A model generated the notes under the pieces. The model was not told where the DNA came from, made no database searches, and saw nothing but the letters and a program-made list of their open reading frames with translations. A stretch of DNA of 64,000 nucleotides from Streptomyces sp. NBC_00440 (lineage in GTDB: Bacteria > Actinomycetota > Actinomycetes > Streptomycetales > Streptomycetaceae). Both the position numbers and the translations under genes were made by a program. The first letter of the stretch is position 1. Each line of letters opens with the position of its first letter. Where the stretch lies: positions 5,649,501 to 5,713,500 of the forward strand of contig NZ_CP107921.1 in NCBI RefSeq assembly GCF_036014215.1, given 5' to 3'. Shown piece by piece: positions 15,818 to 24,060 of the stretch.

Positions 15818-15854
15818 CGTGGGGCCCGACCGGTCGCGCCGGTCGGGCCCCACG
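15818..15854. terminator. bidirectional terminator between the phosphatase gene and sodN
   Basis: A perfect 16-bp stem (CGTGGGGCCCGACCGG with its complement) around TCGCG. It can serve both converging genes. On the minus strand it is the end of the sodN transcript. Confidence 0.9.
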
Positions 15855-15903
15855 GATTTCTGCTCCGGTCCGCATTGCGGACCGTCGGGTGCGAACACCG
15901 CGA
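15818..15903 (-). ncRNA. sodN 3' UTR with two hairpins, candidate s-SodF-like RNA
   Basis: After the sodN stop the minus strand holds a short 9-bp hairpin (15866-15884, CGGTCCGCA paired with TGCGGACCG), a 12-base single strand GGAGCAGAAATC, and then the terminator. In S. coelicolor the sodN 3' UTR is processed to a ~90-base RNA that represses the iron superoxide dismutase gene sodF when nickel is available. This 86-base segment has the right place and size. The sodF target is not in the window, so complementarity could not be tested. Confidence 0.4.
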
Positions 15904-16299
15904 TCAGGCCTTCTTGGTCTCCCAGAAGATCTTGTCGATCTGGGCGATGTAGTCAAGCGCCTTCTGGCCCGTGGCCGGGTCCGTCGAGCCCTTGGCAGCC
16001 GACAGCGCCTTGAGGGTGTCATTGACGAGCTGGTGGAGCTCGGGGTACTTCTCGAAGTGCGGCGGCTTGAAGTAGTCGCTCCACAGCACCGACACGTGGT
16101 GCTTGGCGAGCTCCGCGCGCTCTTCCTTGATGACCGTGGCGCGGGCCCGGAAGTGCGGGTCCTCGTTGGCCTGGTACTTCTCCTGTACGGCCTTGACCGA
16201 CTCGGCCTCGATGCGGGCCTGGGCCGGGTCGTACACGCCGCAGGGGAGGTCGCAGTGGGCGCTGACCTTCACCTTGGGGGCAAACAGGCGGGAAAGCAT
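15904..16299 (-). CDS. sodN: nickel superoxide dismutase precursor
   Basis: A 131-residue precursor. The nickel hook HCDLPCGVY begins at residue 15. Removal of the first 14 residues exposes His1, with Cys2 and Cys6 as ligands. The rest is a four-helix subunit (AESVKAVQEKYQANEDPHF, HHVSVLWSDYFKPPHFEKYP) that forms a hexamer disproportionating superoxide. Start ATG 16299. It is divergent from sodX, the presumed propeptide-cleaving protease. Nickel-responsive control by Nur is known for Streptomyces sodN, but I did not identify the site. Confidence 0.97.
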   Translation of the reverse strand: MLSRLFAPKVKVSAHCDLPCGVYDPAQARIEAESVKAVQEKYQANEDPHFRARATVIKEERAELAKHHVSVLWSDYFKPPHFEKYPELHQLVNDTLKALSAAKGSTDPATGQKALDYIAQIDKIFWETKKA

Positions 16300-16441
16300 G
16301 GAGCTGTCCTTCCTCGTGATCGTCTTCTCGGGTGGGACATTACTCCGTGAGAGGCCCGATTTCGCGAGTGCCCCCTGGGGCTTAGGACAAAAGTCCAGGG
16401 TCAGTATGGGACTGGTGGACGATCGGACCGGGAGGTGCCGG

Positions 16442-16867
16442 ATGACGGATCAGGGGCGGGAGACGCGGGCTCCGTTGGGTGTGGCGGAGGTGACGGGGCC
16501 GTCCATGGTGCCCACCCTGCTCCACGGTGACCAGCTGCTGGTGCATTACGGCGCCGGGCTCAGGCCGGGCGACGTGGCTGTGCTGCGCCATCCGCTGCAG
16601 CAGGATCTGCTGATCGTGAAGCGGCTGATCGAGCGGCGTGAGGGCGGCTGGTGGGTGCTGGGGGACAACACGCACGCCGAGGGCGTGGACAGCCGCGCGT
16701 TCGGCACCGTACCGGAGGAGTTGCTGCTCGGGAGGGTGCGGGCCAGGTACCGGCCCATCATGCCGGGCCGTCAGCGCTCGGCCGCTGTGCTGCTCTCCTG
16801 GCTGGCGTCGGCGGTGCGGCCGGTGCTGGCGGACCGTGACGTCTCCAGGCGCTTGCGCGCGCGGTAG
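16442..16867 (+). CDS. sodX: nickel-type superoxide dismutase maturation protease
   Basis: A 141-residue S26 signal-peptidase-like protein. Catalytic Ser 21 lies in GPSMVPTL and Lys 60 in LLIVKRLIER, with the WVLGDNTHAEGVDSRAFG box following. It lacks a membrane anchor, consistent with cytosolic removal of the SodN propeptide. GGAGG lies eight bases before ATG 16442. It is divergent from sodN across 142 bases. The last 97 bases overlap the convergent CGNR gene, an unusually long antisense overlap. Confidence 0.92.
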   Translation: MTDQGRETRAPLGVAEVTGPSMVPTLLHGDQLLVHYGAGLRPGDVAVLRHPLQQDLLIVKRLIERREGGWWVLGDNTHAEGVDSRAFGTVPEELLLGRVRARYRPIMPGRQRSAAVLLSWLASAVRPVLADRDVSRRLRAR

Positions 16868-17400
16868 GCGGCCACGTTGGCGCGGGTCGCGCAGCGGTCC
16901 GAGCAGTAGCGCCGGGATCGGTTTGTCGATGTGTCGAGATAGGCGTTGCGGCACGGCGCTGCCTCGCACAGGCCGAGCCGGTCCACCCCGTACTCGGTGA
17001 GATGGAAGGCGAGCCCCATCGAGGCGATGGCGGCGTAGCCGGATGTCGCGTTGGACGGGTGGTCGGCCAGGTGCATGTGCCACAGCGGCCGGTCGTCGTC
17101 GTCCCGGTGGTCGTGGCCCGAGATCTGCGGTGAGACCGGGAACTCCAGCAGCAGTGAGTTCAGCAGGTCCACCGCGAGTGTCTCGTCCCCTTCGTCCGCC
17201 GCCTTGAACACGGCGCGCAGCCTGCCCCTTACCGAGCGGAAGCGGGTGACGTCGGCGTCCGTGGCGCGCCGGGCCGCGGACGAGTTCGCGCCGAAGAGCT
17301 CGCGTACCGCTTCGACCGAGGTGAGGGAGTCCCTGTTGCGGGCCGGCTCCTCGGTGTTCACCAGGCGCACGGCGTAGTCCGAGTAATAGGCCAGTTCCAC
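16771..17400 (-). CDS. ABATE / CGNR zinc-finger domain protein
   Basis: A 209-residue protein: N-terminal stress-related ABATE-type region (1-~130) and a C-terminal zinc finger with LCEAAPCRNAYLDTS and RRYCSDRCATRANVAAYRAR. The canonical CGNR tetrad appears here as CRNA. Family members are predicted stress-linked transcription regulators. It starts at GTG 17400 with AAGGA upstream. A Ser/Thr-rich tail of ~25 residues overlaps the 3' end of sodX on the other strand. Confidence 0.82.
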   Translation of the reverse strand: MELAYYSDYAVRLVNTEEPARNRDSLTSVEAVRELFGANSSAARRATDADVTRFRSVRGRLRAVFKAADEGDETLAVDLLNSLLLEFPVSPQISGHDHRDDDDRPLWHMHLADHPSNATSGYAAIASMGLAFHLTEYGVDRLGLCEAAPCRNAYLDTSTNRSRRYCSDRCATRANVAAYRARKRLETSRSASTGRTADASQESSTAAER

Positions 17401-17535
17401 TTGTAGTCCTTACGGAGGCGGTCTAGTGTCGACGAGCGGGCGGCCGTAATGGCTGCTCATCCTTCGAGGGTATTACCTGGGTACCTGAGTGGTGCTGTGG
17501 ACGGGTTCGCAGCGGTCGGATCAGTTTTCGGATCA

Positions 17536-18261
17536 GTGGAGGAAGCGGTGGCGGAGTCGGTGGCGGGTACGGACTGGCAGTCCTGGCAGGAGAGCTGGGA
17601 CCGGCAGCAGGAGTGGTACATGCCCGACCGCGAGGAGCGGTTCCGGGTCATGCTGGATGGGGGTCCCCCCATGCCCTTAAGGCCATGGGGGAGGTCGAGG
17701 CGCTGGTGGGACCTGCTCCCCGGGTGCTGGATCTCGCATGCGGTACGGGAAGTATCACGGATCGGCTGCTGAAGCGGTTCCCCGGAGCCACCAGTACGGG
17801 CGTGGATCTCGATCCTGCGCTGCTCGCCATCGCGGAGGGCTGCTTCGCCGGTGACGACCGCGACCGCGCTGCACTGGCTGCACACCGAGCCGCTCGCCGC
17901 GCTCTACGGGCAGATCGGCTCCCTCGTCGTGGACGGCGGCGTGTACATGAACGCCGACCACATGACCCGACGACGGGACGCCGCGGATCAACACGGCCGA
18001 GCGTGCCCACCGGCACGCCGCCATGGACCGCGCCAGGGCCGCGGGCGCCCTCGACTGGGCGGACTGGTGGGCCCTCGCCGCCAAGGACCCCGTCCTCGCG
18101 GGACCGACCGCCGAGCGGTACCGGATCTACGGCGAGCACGCGGAGGGGGACACGCCGTCCGCCCGGTGGCACGCGGACACCCGGCGCGCGGCGGGCTTCG
18201 CGGAGGCGCGGCCTGTCTGGGGGCCTCCCCGTCCGACACCCTGGTGCTCGCCGTGAAGTAG
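17536..18261 (+). pseudogene. SAM-dependent methyltransferase, multiply frameshifted
   Basis: Pieces of one class I methyltransferase lie in order but in changing frames. The N-terminus (TDWQSWQESWDRQQEWYMPD, frame of 17449) ends at a palindromic insertion. Motif I (RVLDLACGTGSITDRLLKRF) continues in the frame of 17613 to about 17855. Sequence between motif I and the central motif is then missing, and ATALHWLHTEPLAALYGQIG resumes in the frame of 17851. TPRINTAERAHRHAAMDRAR onward is in the frame of 18023, and the last residues SPSDTLVLAVK return to the 17851 frame. At least four lesions make it a decayed gene. Confidence 0.85.
17659..17691. repeat. palindromic GC-rich element inside the broken methyltransferase
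   Basis: GGGGGTCCCCC runs directly into CCCCCATG ... CATGGGGG flanking CCCTTAAGGC, a near-perfect 26-bp palindrome. It sits at the first frame break, between the two N-terminal pieces of the methyltransferase. It looks like a small inserted palindromic unit of the kind scattered in Streptomyces genomes. Confidence 0.65.
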
Positions 18262-18302
18262 CCGGGAACCGGAGGCTCCGACGGTCCCCGACGGCCCGGC
18301 GG

Positions 18303-18374
18303 GCGTGCGGAAGGCCCGGCGTGCGTCCGGTACGCGTGCGGAAGGCCCCGCGTGCGTCCGGCGGGCGTGCGGAA
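18303..18374. repeat. 31-bp tandem repeat, 2.3 copies
   Basis: Two 31-bp units starting GCGTGCGGAAGGCCC (18303-18333, 18334-18364) and a partial third (18365-18374), with few mismatches. They lie between the dead methyltransferase and the ABC-transporter terminator. Confidence 0.75.
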
Positions 18375-18418
18375 CGTGAAGGGGGGTACGGGCCGACGCG
18401 CCCGTACCCCCCTTCACG
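18375..18418. terminator. strong terminator of the amino-acid ABC operon
   Basis: A perfect 18-bp stem (CGTGAAGGGGGGTACGGG with its complement) and an 8-base loop, 18 bases downstream of the ATPase gene stop on the minus strand. Confidence 0.9.
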
Positions 18419-18436
18419 TACGCCTGGTGCGACCGC

Positions 18437-19222
18437 TCACAGCACCTTCGACAGGAACGACTTCGTCCGCTCGTGCTGCGGGTCGGTCAGGACGTCCCGC
18501 GGGTGGCCCGACTCGACCACCACGCCGTCGTCCATGAAGACCAGCGCATCGCCGACCTCCCGGGCGAAGCCCATCTCGTGGGTCACGACGATCATCGTCA
18601 TGCCGTCGTCCGCGAGGCCGCGCATCACGTCCAGTACGTCACCCACCAGCTCCGGGTCGAGCGCCGACGTCGGCTCGTCGAAGAGCATCAGCTTCGGCTC
18701 CATCGCCAGCGCGCGGGCGATGGCCACCCGCTGCTGCTGACCGCCGGAGAGTTGCGTCGGATAGCTGCCGGCCTTGTCGGAGAGCCCGACCCGGTCCAGC
18801 AGCCGCTCGGCGCGGGCGCGCGCGACGGCCTTGGCCTCACCGCGCACCTGGACCGGTGCCTCCATCACGTTCTCGATGGCGGTCATGTGCGGGAAGAGGT
18901 TGAAGCGCTGGAAGACCATGCCGATGTCCCGGCGCTTCAGAGCGACTTCGCTGTCCTTCAGCTCGTAGAGCTTCTCGCCCTTCTGGCGGTAGCCGACCAG
19001 GTCCCCGTCGACGTACAGCCGTCCGGCGTTGACCTTCTCCAGGTGGTTGATGCACCGCAGGAACGTCGACTTGCCGGAGCCCGACGGGCCGATGAGGCAG
19101 AACACCTCGCGCGGGGCGACCTCCAGGTCGATCCCCTTGAGCACCTGAGTCGGTCCGAAGGACTTGTGGACGCCCTCGGCCTTCACCATCGCCGTCTTCC
19201 CGGCCTTCACCGTCGCCGTCAT
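18437..19222 (-). CDS. polar amino-acid ABC transporter, ATP-binding protein
   Basis: A 261-residue ATPase of the GlnQ/ArtP type. Walker [10 protein letters not shown], signature [15 protein letters not shown], Walker [14 protein letters not shown] and the switch His in [12 protein letters not shown] are all present. It starts at ATG 19222, overlapping the permease stop as ATGA. The longer frame to 19831 is a read-through shadow of the permease. With the permease and lipoprotein it forms an importer for a polar or charged amino acid. Confidence 0.95.
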   Translation of the reverse strand: MTATVKAGKTAMVKAEGVHKSFGPTQVLKGIDLEVAPREVFCLIGPSGSGKSTFLRCINHLEKVNAGRLYVDGDLVGYRQKGEKLYELKDSEVALKRRDIGMVFQRFNLFPHMTAIENVMEAPVQVRGEAKAVARARAERLLDRVGLSDKAGSYPTQLSGGQQQRVAIARALAMEPKLMLFDEPTSALDPELVGDVLDVMRGLADDGMTMIVVTHEMGFAREVGDALVFMDDGVVVESGHPRDVLTDPQHERTKSFLSKVL

Positions 19223-20157
19223 GCGGACACCCCCGAGCGGTTGCTGAAGGAAGCCAGGTTCGCCCTGACCCGCTGGAACGGGGTCAGCGGCAGGCTGCGG
19301 CTGGAGCCGCGCGCGTAGTAGCGCTCCAGGTAGAACTGGCCGATGGAGAAGATCGTCGTGAGCACCAGATACCAGGCGGCGGCCAGGAACAGCATCTCCA
19401 CCGCGGCCCCGGACGTCTGCCCGATGTCCTGGGCCGTCCGCAGCAGTTCGTAGAACTGCACCGCGGCCACCAGAGAGGTGGTCTTCAGCATGTTGATGAC
19501 CTCGTTGCCGGTCGGCGGCACGATGACCCGCATCGCCTGCGGGACCACGATGCGCCGCAGCGTCCTGGCATGGCTCATGCCGAGCGCGTGAGCGGCCTCC
19601 GTCTGGCCCTCGTCGACCGCGAGCAGCCCGGCCCGGCAGATCTCCGCCATGTACGCGGCCTCGTTCAGGCCGAGACCGAGCAGCGCCGTCAGCAGCGGCG
19701 TCATAAAGCTCGACCAGTAGTCCTTGTAGATCGGACCGAGGTTGATGTACGTGAAGACCAGGCCCAGGTTGAACCAGACCATCAGCTGGACCAGGACCGG
19801 AGTGCCCCGGAAGAACCAGATGTAGAACCACGCGATCGACGAGGTCACCGGGTTCTTCGACAGCCGCATCACCGCGAGGATGATGCCCCCGACGATGCCG
19901 ATCGCCATGGAGAGCACGGTGAGCAGCAGCGTCTGGCCCACACCGTGGATGATCCGGTGGTCGAAGAAGTAGTCCGGGATCGCACCCCAGTTGATCTTGC
20001 CCTGGGAGAACGCGTAGACGATCGAGGCCAGCAGGGCCACGGCCACCACCGCGGCGACGTACCGTCCGAAGTGCCTGACCGGGATGGCCCTGATGGCCTG
20101 CGGTCCGGTGGGCGGCGCGTCGACCGCGCCGCTCACCTTTTCCATGTCAGCAGTCAT
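19219..20157 (-). CDS. polar amino-acid ABC transporter, permease
   Basis: A 312-residue HisM/GlnP-type permease. The leading cytosolic segment (1-30) is followed by a lone N-terminal helix, then the permease core beginning [20 protein letters not shown]. The EAA coupling loop reads [20 protein letters not shown]. It probably works as a homodimer, since only one permease gene is present. Coupled to the ATPase gene by ATGA; 29 bases separate it from the upstream lipoprotein gene. Confidence 0.93.
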   Translation of the reverse strand: MTADMEKVSGAVDAPPTGPQAIRAIPVRHFGRYVAAVVAVALLASIVYAFSQGKINWGAIPDYFFDHRIIHGVGQTLLLTVLSMAIGIVGGIILAVMRLSKNPVTSSIAWFYIWFFRGTPVLVQLMVWFNLGLVFTYINLGPIYKDYWSSFMTPLLTALLGLGLNEAAYMAEICRAGLLAVDEGQTEAAHALGMSHARTLRRIVVPQAMRVIVPPTGNEVINMLKTTSLVAAVQFYELLRTAQDIGQTSGAAVEMLFLAAAWYLVLTTIFSIGQFYLERYYARGSSRSLPLTPFQRVRANLASFSNRSGVSA

Positions 20158-20186
20158 AGGTGATACCTCTCAGCGCCGGCGTCCGG

Positions 20187-21137
20187 TCAGGATCCGCCGT
20201 TGACCTTGGCCGCGGTGATCGCGCCCTGCTCGGCGCCCCACTTGGCCAGGATCTTGTCGTACGTGCCGTTCTTGATGATGGCGTCCAACGCCTGCTGGAG
20301 GGCCTTGGTGAGCTGGTCGTTCCCCTTGGCGACCGCGATGCCGTACGGGGCGGCCTGGACCGTCGGGCCGACGATCTGGAAGTCCTTGCCGCCGCCCGAG
20401 GTCTTCACCGCGTACGCGGCGATGGGGGAGTCGGCGGAACCGGCGTCGGCGCCGCCCGAGCGCAGCCGGGTCTGGGCCTGCTGGTCGTCGTCGAAGGCCT
20501 GGATGGTCAGCTTCTTGCCGGCCGGACACTTCTTCGCCTGGGCCTTGGCGAGGTCGTTGGAGACCGTGCCGCGCTCCATGACGATCGTCTTGCCGCAGAG
20601 GTCGGCCCAGTTCTTGATGCCCTCGTCCTTGCCCTTCCGCGTGTAGATCGACACACCGGCGGAGTAGTAGTCGACGAAGTCGACGCCGGTGCCGACCTTC
20701 TTGCCGTTCTCCACACCGTTCTGCCGGTCCTTGGTGTCCGTCATCGCGGACATCGCGATGTCGTAGCGCTTGGCCCGCAGGCCGGTGACCAGGGTGTCGA
20801 ACGTGCCGTTCTCGAACTGGAACGTCACCCCGAGCTCCTTGCCGAGCGCCGCGCCCAGGTCGGGGTCGATCCCGGCGACCTTGCCCGAACTGTCCTTGAA
20901 CTCGACGGGCGCGTACGCGATGTCGGAGCCGACCTTGATGGTGCCCTGGGACCGGACGGCCTGCGGCAGCAGATGCGCGAGCGGTGCGGAGCCCGAACCC
21001 GTGCCGTCGCTCTTGGGCCCGTTCTTGGTCTGGTCGCCGCAGCCGGTCAGCAGCAGTGCGCCGGCGACCGCGATCGCGCCGACCGCGGCTGTCCGGGACT
21101 TCATTGCGGCCGTGCGGCGCGTGGAGCGTGCGGTCAT
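20187..21137 (-). CDS. amino-acid ABC transporter substrate-binding lipoprotein
   Basis: A 316-residue family 3 solute-binding protein. The signal peptide ends in a lipobox, ALLLTGCGDQ, so the mature protein is lipid-anchored on the outer face of the membrane. Binding-domain motifs IKVGSDIAYAPVEFKDSSG and GIDPDLGAALGKELGV are typical. ATG 21137 is used because GGAGG lies nine bases upstream; ATG 21104 is a possible alternative. First gene of the three-gene operon. Confidence 0.92.
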   Translation of the reverse strand: MTARSTRRTAAMKSRTAAVGAIAVAGALLLTGCGDQTKNGPKSDGTGSGSAPLAHLLPQAVRSQGTIKVGSDIAYAPVEFKDSSGKVAGIDPDLGAALGKELGVTFQFENGTFDTLVTGLRAKRYDIAMSAMTDTKDRQNGVENGKKVGTGVDFVDYYSAGVSIYTRKGKDEGIKNWADLCGKTIVMERGTVSNDLAKAQAKKCPAGKKLTIQAFDDDQQAQTRLRSGGADAGSADSPIAAYAVKTSGGGKDFQIVGPTVQAAPYGIAVAKGNDQLTKALQQALDAIIKNGTYDKILAKWGAEQGAITAAKVNGGS

Positions 21138-21695
21138 GGTGGTGGTCCTCCGGCGGATCGGACAGCTGAATGCTGGCGCCGCGGCACACGGTGTTCCGGT
21201 GCCACGACCATGTGTGGATGACGGCATCTTGCCAGCCGGACTGGTCCAAACAGGCGGCTGGGCATGTCAAAATCGGGTAACGGGTCACCCCCGTTCTCCA
21301 CTTGGCCGGTACGGCACGACCGGACCATCTGCTGGCAAACGCACCTTCCGCCGGAGGATCTCCGGTCCGCCCCGCGCCGTTCCGGGGCGCGTCTCGAAGG
21401 ATGGACTCGAATCGCGGTACCGGGCTCACCTGCCCGGATATCCCGCTATGAGCCATCTCACCGTGTCGGTGCGGACTCGATATGGACTCGTCCGATGTGC
21501 GGTCCATCCGGTAGAACAGACGGTTACACCCCTCATCCGGGGCTCAGGGCGCGTGTGCGGCGCGCCCGCGCGTATGTACCTCCCCCCGCCCGCCGGGCCA
21601 ACCGGCCGGGCGGGGCACATACGCGGTGCCCGCCCACCCCTCCTCAACCAGGAGTGGCCACCCTCAACTGATGAAGACTTAAGGGGTAACAACCA
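21138..21695. promoter_or_regulatory. 558-bp divergent intergenic region (ABC operon / malic enzyme)
   Basis: No convincing coding frame. It must hold the promoters of the minus-strand ABC operon and the plus-strand malic enzyme. The only structured part I can support is the long hairpin at 21571-21623. The middle (21300-21540) shows nothing recognisable. Confidence 0.5.
21571..21623 (+). promoter_or_regulatory. long stem in the malic-enzyme leader
   Basis: CGTATGT (21571-21577) pairs with ACATACG (21617-21623), and CCCCGCCCG (21584-21592) with CGGGCGGGG (21607-21615). The centre contains two CCGG units that can also pair. It lies 73 bases upstream of the malic enzyme start. It could be an attenuator, a promoter-proximal operator or the terminator of an unseen short transcript. 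Confidence 0.5.
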
Positions 21696-22910
21696 ATGGC
21701 AGCGGAGATCGTCAATCCTCGCAGCGAAAGTTTCAGCACGCCCTCGCAGGACGAGGACACCTTCGACCCGGTGTTCGCGCTGCACCGCGGTGGCAAGATG
21801 GCCGTCCAGGCCACGGTGCCGGTGCGCGACCGGGACGACCTGTCCCTCGCGTACACGCCCGGCGTCGCGAAGGTGTGCAGCGCCATCGCCGAGAAGCCGG
21901 AGCTGGTCCACGACTACACCTGGAAGTCGCAGGTCGTGGCCGTCGTGACGGACGGTACGGCAGTGCTGGGGCTGGGTGACATCGGCCCGGAGGCGTCCCT
22001 TCCGGTGATGGAGGGCAAAGCGATCCTCTTCAAGCAGTTCGGCGGCGTCGACGCCGTTCCGATCGCGCTGGCGACCACCGACACGGACGAGATCATCGAG
22101 ACCGTCGTGCGGCTCGCCCCGTCCTTCGGCGGCGTGAACCTGGAGGACATCTCGGCACCGCGCTGCTTCGAGATCGAGCGCAGGCTCCAGGAGCAGCTCG
22201 ACATCCCGGTCTTCCACGACGACCAGCACGGCACCGCCGTCGTCACCCTGGCGGCCCTGCGGAACGCGGCCACCCTCACCGGACGCTCGCTGGGGCAGCT
22301 GCGCGCGGTCATCTCGGGTGCGGGCGCGGCGGGTGTCGCCATCGCGAAGATCCTCATCGAGGCCGGAATCGGCGATGTCGCGGTGTGCGACCGCAAGGGC
22401 ATCGTCTCGGCGGACCGCGAGGACCTGACCGAGATCAAGCGGGAGGTCGCGGGCTTCACCAACAAGGCGGGCCTGACCGGTTCGCTGGAGACCGCGATGT
22501 CCGGTGCGGACGTCTTCATCGGGGTTTCGGGCGGTACGGTCCCCGAGCCCGCGGTCGCCTCGATGGCCGAGGGCTCGTTCATCTTCGCGATGGCCAACCC
22601 GAACCCGGAGATCCACCCCACGGTCGCCGCCAAGTACGCGGCGGTCGTCGCCACCGGGCGCAGCGACTTCCCGAACCAGATCAACAACGTGCTGGCGTTC
22701 CCGGGGATCTTCGCCGGGGCGCTCCAGGTGCGGGCCTCGCGGGTCACGGAGGGCATGAAGCTCGCCGCGGCCGAGGCGCTGGCGGCCGTGGTGGCCGATG
22801 AGCTGAGCGCGGACTGTGTGATCCCGTCGCCGTTCGACGAGCGGGTCGCTCCGGCGGTCACCGCGGCCGTGGCCGCCGCGGCCCGCGCGGAGGGCGTGGC
22901 CAGGCGCTGA
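21696..22910 (+). CDS. NAD(P)-dependent malic enzyme
   Basis: A 404-residue short-form malic enzyme that oxidatively decarboxylates malate to pyruvate, linking the TCA cycle to acetyl-CoA and triacylglycerol supply. Conserved features are the Tyr in LSLAYTPGVAKVCSAI, the metal-site VFHDDQHGTAVVTLAALRNA, the dinucleotide loop SGAGAAGVAIAKI, and FPNQINNVLAFPGIFAGAL. AAGGGG precedes ATG 21696. Cofactor preference is not assigned from sequence. Confidence 0.95.
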   Translation: MAAEIVNPRSESFSTPSQDEDTFDPVFALHRGGKMAVQATVPVRDRDDLSLAYTPGVAKVCSAIAEKPELVHDYTWKSQVVAVVTDGTAVLGLGDIGPEASLPVMEGKAILFKQFGGVDAVPIALATTDTDEIIETVVRLAPSFGGVNLEDISAPRCFEIERRLQEQLDIPVFHDDQHGTAVVTLAALRNAATLTGRSLGQLRAVISGAGAAGVAIAKILIEAGIGDVAVCDRKGIVSADREDLTEIKREVAGFTNKAGLTGSLETAMSGADVFIGVSGGTVPEPAVASMAEGSFIFAMANPNPEIHPTVAAKYAAVVATGRSDFPNQINNVLAFPGIFAGALQVRASRVTEGMKLAAAEALAAVVADELSADCVIPSPFDERVAPAVTAAVAAAARAEGVARR

Positions 22911-22926
22911 GGCCTCCCCGGGGAGT

Positions 22927-22947
22927 GAGGGGCCGGCGAGGCCCCTC
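22927..22947. terminator. terminator of the malic enzyme gene
   Basis: GAGGGGCC-ggcga-GGCCCCTC, an 8-bp perfect stem 17 bases after the stop codon. Confidence 0.75.
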
Positions 22948-22978
22948 CGCCCCGGCCAGTGCAGGCAGCGTCACACCT

Positions 22979-23006
22979 GTGGCCGGTTCCGTACGGAACC
23001 GGCCAC
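22979..23006. promoter_or_regulatory. perfect 28-bp palindrome before the oxidoreductase gene
   Basis: GTGGCCGGTTCCGT and its exact reverse complement abut without spacer, centred on GTAC, and end 15 bases before the start codon at 23022. With zero spacer it resembles a regulator-binding site more than an RNA hairpin, although it could also close a cruciform or act as a second terminator. Confidence 0.55.
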
Positions 23007-23021
23007 GCCTATGGTCGGGGC

Positions 23022-23990
23022 ATGTTCGCCGCCTACGCAGCCCGCATCGACCGCGACCACCCTCTCAACGGCCTTGAACTGGGGGAGCGTCCGGCCCCCG
23101 AGGCCCGGCCGGGCTGGACGACGGTCGACGTCAGAGCCGCCTCCCTCAACCACCACGATCTCTGGTCGCTCCGCGGCGTGGGGCTCACCGCCGACAAGCT
23201 GCCGATGATCCTCGGCTGCGACGCCGCCGGGACCGACCAGGACGGCAACGAGGTCGTCCTGCACTCCGTCATCGGGCAGACCGGGTACGGGGTCGGTCCG
23301 AAGGAGGGGCGGTCCATCCTGACGGAGAAGTACCAGGGCACGTTCGCCGAGCGGGTCACCGTCCCCGAGTGGAACGTGCTCCGCAAGCCGAAGGAGCTGA
23401 GCTTCGAGGAGGCCGCCTGTCTGCCGACCGCCTGGCTCACGGCGTACCGGATGCTCTTCACCAACGCCGGTGTGCGGCCCGGTGACTCCGTACTCGTCCA
23501 GGGAGCGGGCGGCGGTGTGGCGACGGCCGCCATCGTGCTCGGGAAGGCGGCGGGCCTGCGCGTCTACGCCACCAGCCGGGACGAGGCCAAGCGCCGACGG
23601 GCCGTCGAACTCGGCGCGGTGGACGCCTTCGAGCCGGGTGCTCGGCTGCCCCAGCGGGTGGACGCCGTCATCGAGACGGTGGGGGCCGCCACCTGGTCAC
23701 ACTCCGTCAAGTCGCTCAAGCCGGGCGGCACTCTGGTGATCTCGGGTGCCACCAGCGGCTCCGATCCGGTGTCGGCCGAGCTCACCCGGATCTTCTTCCT
23801 GGAGCTGAAGGTCGTCGGCTCGACCATGGGGTCCAAGGACGAGCTGGAGGACCTGCTCTCGTTCTGCGCGGCCACCGGGGTGCGGCCGGTCATCGACGAG
23901 GTACTGCCGCTCGACCGGGCCCGCGAGGGCTTCGAGAAGATGGCGTCGGGCGAACTCTTCGGCAAGATCGTGCTGACCGCCGGCTCCTGA
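23022..23990 (+). CDS. zinc-type alcohol dehydrogenase / quinone-oxidoreductase family protein
   Basis: A 322-residue MDR-superfamily reductase. The GroES-like N-terminal domain (SLNHHDLWSLRGVGL, ILGCDAAGTDQDGNEVV) precedes a Rossmann domain with the nucleotide loop VLVQGAGGGVATAAIVLGKA. The catalytic-zinc Cys/His set of classical alcohol dehydrogenases is incomplete, so a zinc-independent quinone-reductase-like reaction is more likely. ATG 23022 is the start, directly after the 28-bp palindrome. A strong terminator follows the stop. Confidence 0.85.
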   Translation: MFAAYAARIDRDHPLNGLELGERPAPEARPGWTTVDVRAASLNHHDLWSLRGVGLTADKLPMILGCDAAGTDQDGNEVVLHSVIGQTGYGVGPKEGRSILTEKYQGTFAERVTVPEWNVLRKPKELSFEEAACLPTAWLTAYRMLFTNAGVRPGDSVLVQGAGGGVATAAIVLGKAAGLRVYATSRDEAKRRRAVELGAVDAFEPGARLPQRVDAVIETVGAATWSHSVKSLKPGGTLVISGATSGSDPVSAELTRIFFLELKVVGSTMGSKDELEDLLSFCAATGVRPVIDEVLPLDRAREGFEKMASGELFGKIVLTAGS

Positions 23991-24033
23991 CTCCGGCCCG
24001 GCCCCGCTCCGGACCGGCGCCGGGTTGGGTCCT

Positions 24034-24060
24034 ACCCGCTCCTGACCGTCAGGAGCGGGT
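24034..24060. terminator. terminator after the oxidoreductase gene
   Basis: ACCCGCTCCTGA-ccg-TCAGGAGCGGGT, a perfect 12-bp stem. It also contains the stop codon of the metallo-hydrolase remnant on the other strand. Confidence 0.85.

Noticed and set aside
17659..18374. Insertion-sequence remnant between the methyltransferase fragments and the ABC operon
   Set aside because: No transposase-like frame, no terminal inverted repeats of IS length and no target duplication could be found; only a small palindrome and a tandem repeat.
18437..19831. 464-residue fusion of permease tail and ATPase
   Set aside because: The N-terminal part is an out-of-frame read of the permease gene. The ATPase has its own ATG at 19222 in a normal ATGA overlap.
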